Below, piece after piece: positions 5,333 through 7,996 of a DNA stretch of 7,996 bases. The notes under the pieces were generated by a model that saw nothing but the letters and a program-made list of their open reading frames with translations, was not told where the DNA came from and did no database searches. The stretch comes from Candidatus Latescibacterota bacterium (GTDB lineage: Bacteria > Latescibacterota > MVCY01), in the NCBI GenBank assembly GCA_030608245.1, contig JAUWEO010000077.1, positions 1-7,996 of the forward strand, in the 5' to 3' direction. Each line of letters starts with the position of its first letter. Position 1 is the first letter of the stretch. The translations under genes and the position numbers were made by a program.

Positions 5333-7573
5333 GTGAACACACTGAGATTTGAGAAAATATCCAAGTTCGACCGGAAAAGGGAGCCGGCTACGGTTAGTTT
5401 TCCGTTTGCAGAAGGGAGATTATCCGATCCGAACAGGTTGATCGTCACTGACGGGGGCCGGGAGTTACCCATCCAGAGAAGAATACTCTCGACCTGGCCG
5501 GCCGGCAGTGTTAAGTGGCTTCTGGTGCATTTACAGCCGGATCTTCCCGGAAATGCGGGGAAGGAACTTCGGTTTGAAATAGTCGAATCACCAATCGGCT
5601 CTGCTGCGCCGGATGTGGTAGTTACGGCTGAGAAAACGGAACGGGGAATCGTTGTGGATACAGGGCCCCTTTCGTTTTTGGTCTCTTATGAGGGATTTCT
5701 GCCCCTTGCTGAGATGAGACTGGATGGAAAGAGGCTATGGAAGAAGAACCCTTTCGGCGGCTTTCGGATGTCCTGCGGAGGGCGGGAGCTTTCTACAGAT
5801 TCCACCAAGGTGGAACTCGAGCTGGAGGAGACTGGGCCGCTTCGGGTGGTGGTACTCGTCCGGGGGAAACACCGCACTGCATCAGGTGAAGAGTTCATAG
5901 ACTTCCGAGGGCGGTTGACGGCTTATGCAGGGAAGCCTTATATTGAGGTTGAGCATCAATTCCTGCACTGCGAAGATGAGGCGGAATTGCAACTGAGCCA
6001 ACTTCGTCTTGAATTCCGTCCTCCCGAGACCGTTGGGGCCCGTGTTGCGCTCGGCGAGGGCTATTATCGGACGGCCATTCGTCAGGGCAGGGAGCCTCTT
6101 GAGATGGCTCTTACTGCAGAGACCTTGCTGTATCAGTCGAATGAGCATTTCGAGGATTGTTTTTACGGGGATTTCTGGGCAAACTGGCGCGGGAACGGTG
6201 CAGGTTTGGCTCTATCCATCCACCAGGCGCATCAGAACTTTCCGAAGAAGTTAGAGGTATCGGCGGAAGGAATCGTATGCTGGCTATTTCCCACTGAGGC
6301 TCCGCCGGCGATTCTGCGTCAAGGGATGGCAAAGACGCATCGGATTATGCTGCACTTCCACGATGGGAATTTGCCTCTTGAGGAAGTTTCCTCCCGGAGC
6401 CTACAATTTCAGCTTCCTGACCGGCCGGCGCTTTCTCGAGAGTGGTATCGGGAAGATAATCCTTGGGGAATGGACTTCTTCCCGGAGTATATTCCAGACC
6501 GGATGCTGGTGCGGTTTGCGCAGATGCACGACGGACGACCGAGGGGTTTAGGGATGTTTCACTTCGGAGATGCTCCGGATGCGGGATATACGGATCAGGG
6601 TCGAGGCAAGGGCGCTACCGTATGGGTCAACAATGAGTATGACCGGGCACATGCCTGTACGTTGTTCTACGCTTTCACAGGCGAGCGACGGGTATTAGGA
6701 TCAGCACTCGTATCTGCCCGGCATTGGTTGGACGTGGATCTCTGTCATCGAAGCGACGACCCGCTCCGCCGCGGTGGGTTGGTGGCTCACTCGGCACACC
6801 ACGTTACCGAAGTGGTGACGCCTTCGCACGAATGGGTGGACGGGCTTTTGGATTACTATCATCTTACTGGCAGACGTGAAGGGTTGGAGGGAGCCGTATC
6901 CATCGCCGAGAATGTGCTTCGACACCTCAAACAGCCGCACTTTCGCCAGCCCGGGGCATCATCTGTCAGGGAGATCGGTTGGGCGCTGCGAACATCAGTG
7001 GCGATAGGGCGCGAGACCGGAGAGGAGCGATTCCTTCGGGAGGCCAAGAGGATTGCTGATCAATTGGTGATGTGGCACGGACAGCTCGGTGGGATGTTAG
7101 CTCCTTATACCAGTCACAGCATGCCCAGGGTACCTTTTATGATCTCCATCGCTGCTAATTCACTCGCCCGCTATCTGCTCATTGAAGACGACGAACGGGT
7201 GAAGAAACTCATTGTGAAAACTGCAGATGATTTGCTGGAACACTGTATAGGACCGGGAGGTGTGCTTTATTATAAGGAATTTCCCTCGCTCCGCACTCCC
7301 GCACCGACTATTCACGCTGTGGAGACGTTTACGCACGCACATCGGTTTACCGGTAACCGCCGCTATCTGAAGGCGGCTGCACGGCAATTTGCGGCTGTAC
7401 TGGACCGTGGATCAGGAGGTATGAGGAGTTTCAAGAAGTTTATTGAAGGCGATGCGGTCATTCGTGGTGTCGGAGCCGGTCGGGGGTTCGCCTCAAACTA
7501 TACCTCTCTGATTATCTTTGCCAGTGCCGCAGGAAAGGACGGTCTTCTCGAGCGGTTTGAGTATCCTATCTAA
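5333..7573 (+). CDS. PcRGLX/YetA-like RIFT-barrel and (alpha/alpha)6-toroid protein (exo-rhamnogalacturonan lyase-like)
   Basis: The 746-residue protein has a beta-rich N-terminal RIFT-barrel-like region (about 12-100, TVSFPFAEGRL and ILSTWPAGSVKWLLVHL). A large beta-sandwich follows (about 105-400). The C-terminal helical toroid (about 425-740) contains NNEYDRAH (433-440), AHSAHHVTEVV with H486, H489 and H490, and PSHEWVDGLLDYYHLTG with H499 and E500. This order matches the family of Penicillium exo-rhamnogalacturonan lyase PcRGLX (PL26) and Bacillus YetA. The conserved polar cluster in the toroid is the likely active site; the exact catalytic residues are not assigned here. There is no signal peptide, so it should act in the cytosol on imported oligosaccharide. 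The GTG start follows AGAAGG by 6 nt, and an in-frame TGA at 5327 rules out an earlier start. It lies 46 bp after the isomerase-like gene, probably in the same transcript. Its stop overlaps that of folC by 4 bp. Family is fairly sure, substrate unknown. Confidence 0.78.
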   Translation: MNTLRFEKISKFDRKREPATVSFPFAEGRLSDPNRLIVTDGGRELPIQRRILSTWPAGSVKWLLVHLQPDLPGNAGKELRFEIVESPIGSAAPDVVVTAEKTERGIVVDTGPLSFLVSYEGFLPLAEMRLDGKRLWKKNPFGGFRMSCGGRELSTDSTKVELELEETGPLRVVVLVRGKHRTASGEEFIDFRGRLTAYAGKPYIEVEHQFLHCEDEAELQLSQLRLEFRPPETVGARVALGEGYYRTAIRQGREPLEMALTAETLLYQSNEHFEDCFYGDFWANWRGNGAGLALSIHQAHQNFPKKLEVSAEGIVCWLFPTEAPPAILRQGMAKTHRIMLHFHDGNLPLEEVSSRSLQFQLPDRPALSREWYREDNPWGMDFFPEYIPDRMLVRFAQMHDGRPRGLGMFHFGDAPDAGYTDQGRGKGATVWVNNEYDRAHACTLFYAFTGERRVLGSALVSARHWLDVDLCHRSDDPLRRGGLVAHSAHHVTEVVTPSHEWVDGLLDYYHLTGRREGLEGAVSIAENVLRHLKQPHFRQPGASSVREIGWALRTSVAIGRETGEERFLREAKRIADQLVMWHGQLGGMLAPYTSHSMPRVPFMISIAANSLARYLLIEDDERVKKLIVKTADDLLEHCIGPGGVLYYKEFPSLRTPAPTIHAVETFTHAHRFTGNRRYLKAAARQFAAVLDRGSGGMRSFKKFIEGDAVIRGVGAGRGFASNYTSLIIFASAAGKDGLLERFEYPI

Positions 7574-7996
7574 TATTTAGAGTAACTCATAATTGCTAAT
7601 TGCTCTAACACCTCTCCTACGGTGAAATGGGAGCCGGTGACACAGATCAAATCATCGGACTGGGCCACCTTTCTTGCCAGGCGATAGGCCTTTACCACCG
7701 AGGGTTCGACCAGGCACTTTACCTGCTTTTTTCTGACCAGCGCGGCAAGGGCCTCGGCGTCTAAAGCCCTCTCTGTTTGTGGCTGGGTGGCGACTACCAG
7801 GTCTACGCCGGGCAGAAGCACCTCGAGCATGGCGGGATAGTCTTTATCCTCCATCACTCCAAAAACCAGAATTAGTTTGGGGAAACAGAATATCTCTGGG
7901 AGGGCCTTTTGCAGGGCAGCGGCTCCAGCCGGGTTGTGGGACACATCCAAGACGGTCAGAGGATTTCGGGCCACCGTCTGCAGCCGCCCTGGCCAG
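7570..7996 (-). CDS. folC: Folylpolyglutamate synthase / dihydrofolate synthase, C-terminal part (5' end outside window)
   Basis: About 141 C-terminal residues are visible. They open with WPGRLQ and DVSHNPAGA, the conserved linker and start of the Mur-ligase C-terminal domain in FolC. LVFGVMEDKDYPAML, VVATQPQTERALDAEALA and ICVTGSHFTVGEVL follow in the usual order. The enzyme attaches glutamate to dihydropteroate or folates with ATP in the cytoplasm; the ATP-binding P-loop lies upstream, outside the window. The frame stays open to the edge past an internal GTG at 7974, so this is the truncated end of a larger gene and not a small protein starting there. The family usually reads D-[GAV]-A-H-N-P; here the position before His is Ser. 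The gene is convergent with the PcRGLX-like gene, sharing 4 bp at the stop codons (TAG against TAA). It is a housekeeping folate gene with no evident link to the sugar genes. Confidence 0.92.
   Translation of the reverse strand, partial: WPGRLQTVARNPLTVLDVSHNPAGAAALQKALPEIFCFPKLILVFGVMEDKDYPAMLEVLLPGVDLVVATQPQTERALDAEALAALVRKKQVKCLVEPSVVKAYRLARKVAQSDDLICVTGSHFTVGEVLEQLAIMSYSKY

Noticed and set aside
4063..5472. Long minus-strand open frame of 469 codons opposite the isomerase-like gene
   Set aside because: It lies across a gene with clear family motifs and intact catalytic residues, its own translation shows no recognisable domain, and it crosses two plus-strand genes. It is best explained by codon bias leaving the antisense frame open.
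7577..7608. Inverted repeat TTAGAG/CTCTAA just after the PcRGLX-like gene, enclosing a tandem AATTGCT repeat
   Set aside because: A six-bp stem with a 20-nt loop and no T-run, lying inside the folC coding region. It is not convincing as a terminator.
7570..7974. Small independent protein starting at the GTG at 7974
   Set aside because: The frame continues upstream with WPGRLQT to the window edge, which is conserved FolC sequence.

Overview
This window looks like chromosomal DNA from an uncultured, probably diderm bacterium. The best clue is the end of the large secreted protein at 385-3114: an NFPNPF motif followed by an IYNILGQ / SGVYIYRL module. That C-terminal FlgD-Ig/type IX-sorting-like domain is typical of the Fibrobacteres-Chlorobi-Bacteroidetes side of the tree and of candidate phyla around it, such as Latescibacterota, KSB1 and Zixibacteria. 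The phylum is an inference. No mobile element, CRISPR array, tRNA or rRNA was seen.

Layout. At the left edge (1-265, minus) is the 5' part of a Rossmann-fold dehydrogenase of the 2,4-diaminopentanoate dehydrogenase / DapB-like family. It has a near-consensus sigma70-type promoter (TTGACA-17-TATTAT) in the 119-bp divergent spacer. On the plus strand four genes follow head to tail with gaps of 41, 22 and 46 bp. They are a secreted M6-family metalloprotease with a parallel beta-helix and C-terminal sorting-like domain (385-3114), a class I glutamine amidotransferase (3156-3770), an L-fucose/L-arabinose isomerase-fold protein (3793-5286), and a 746-residue PcRGLX/YetA-like protein with an N-terminal RIFT barrel and a C-terminal (alpha/alpha)6 toroid (5333-7573). 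At the right edge (7570-7996, minus) is the C-terminal third of folylpolyglutamate/dihydrofolate synthase (FolC). It converges on the preceding gene, and the two stop codons overlap by 4 bp.

How the genes may work together. The last three plus-strand genes have good ribosome binding sites, short gaps and no visible terminator, so they are probably one transcript. A cytosolic RIFT-barrel/toroid enzyme related to exo-rhamnogalacturonan lyases beside a sugar-isomerase-fold protein points to intracellular breakdown of an unusual deoxy-sugar or uronic-acid-containing oligosaccharide. The amidotransferase with an intact catalytic triad is the odd member, because no standard ammonia-accepting synthetase is next to it. 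This trio is the best candidate for an undescribed pathway here. The upstream protease may share the transcript but has no obvious functional link. The dehydrogenase and folC are on the opposite strand and are probably unrelated transcription units.
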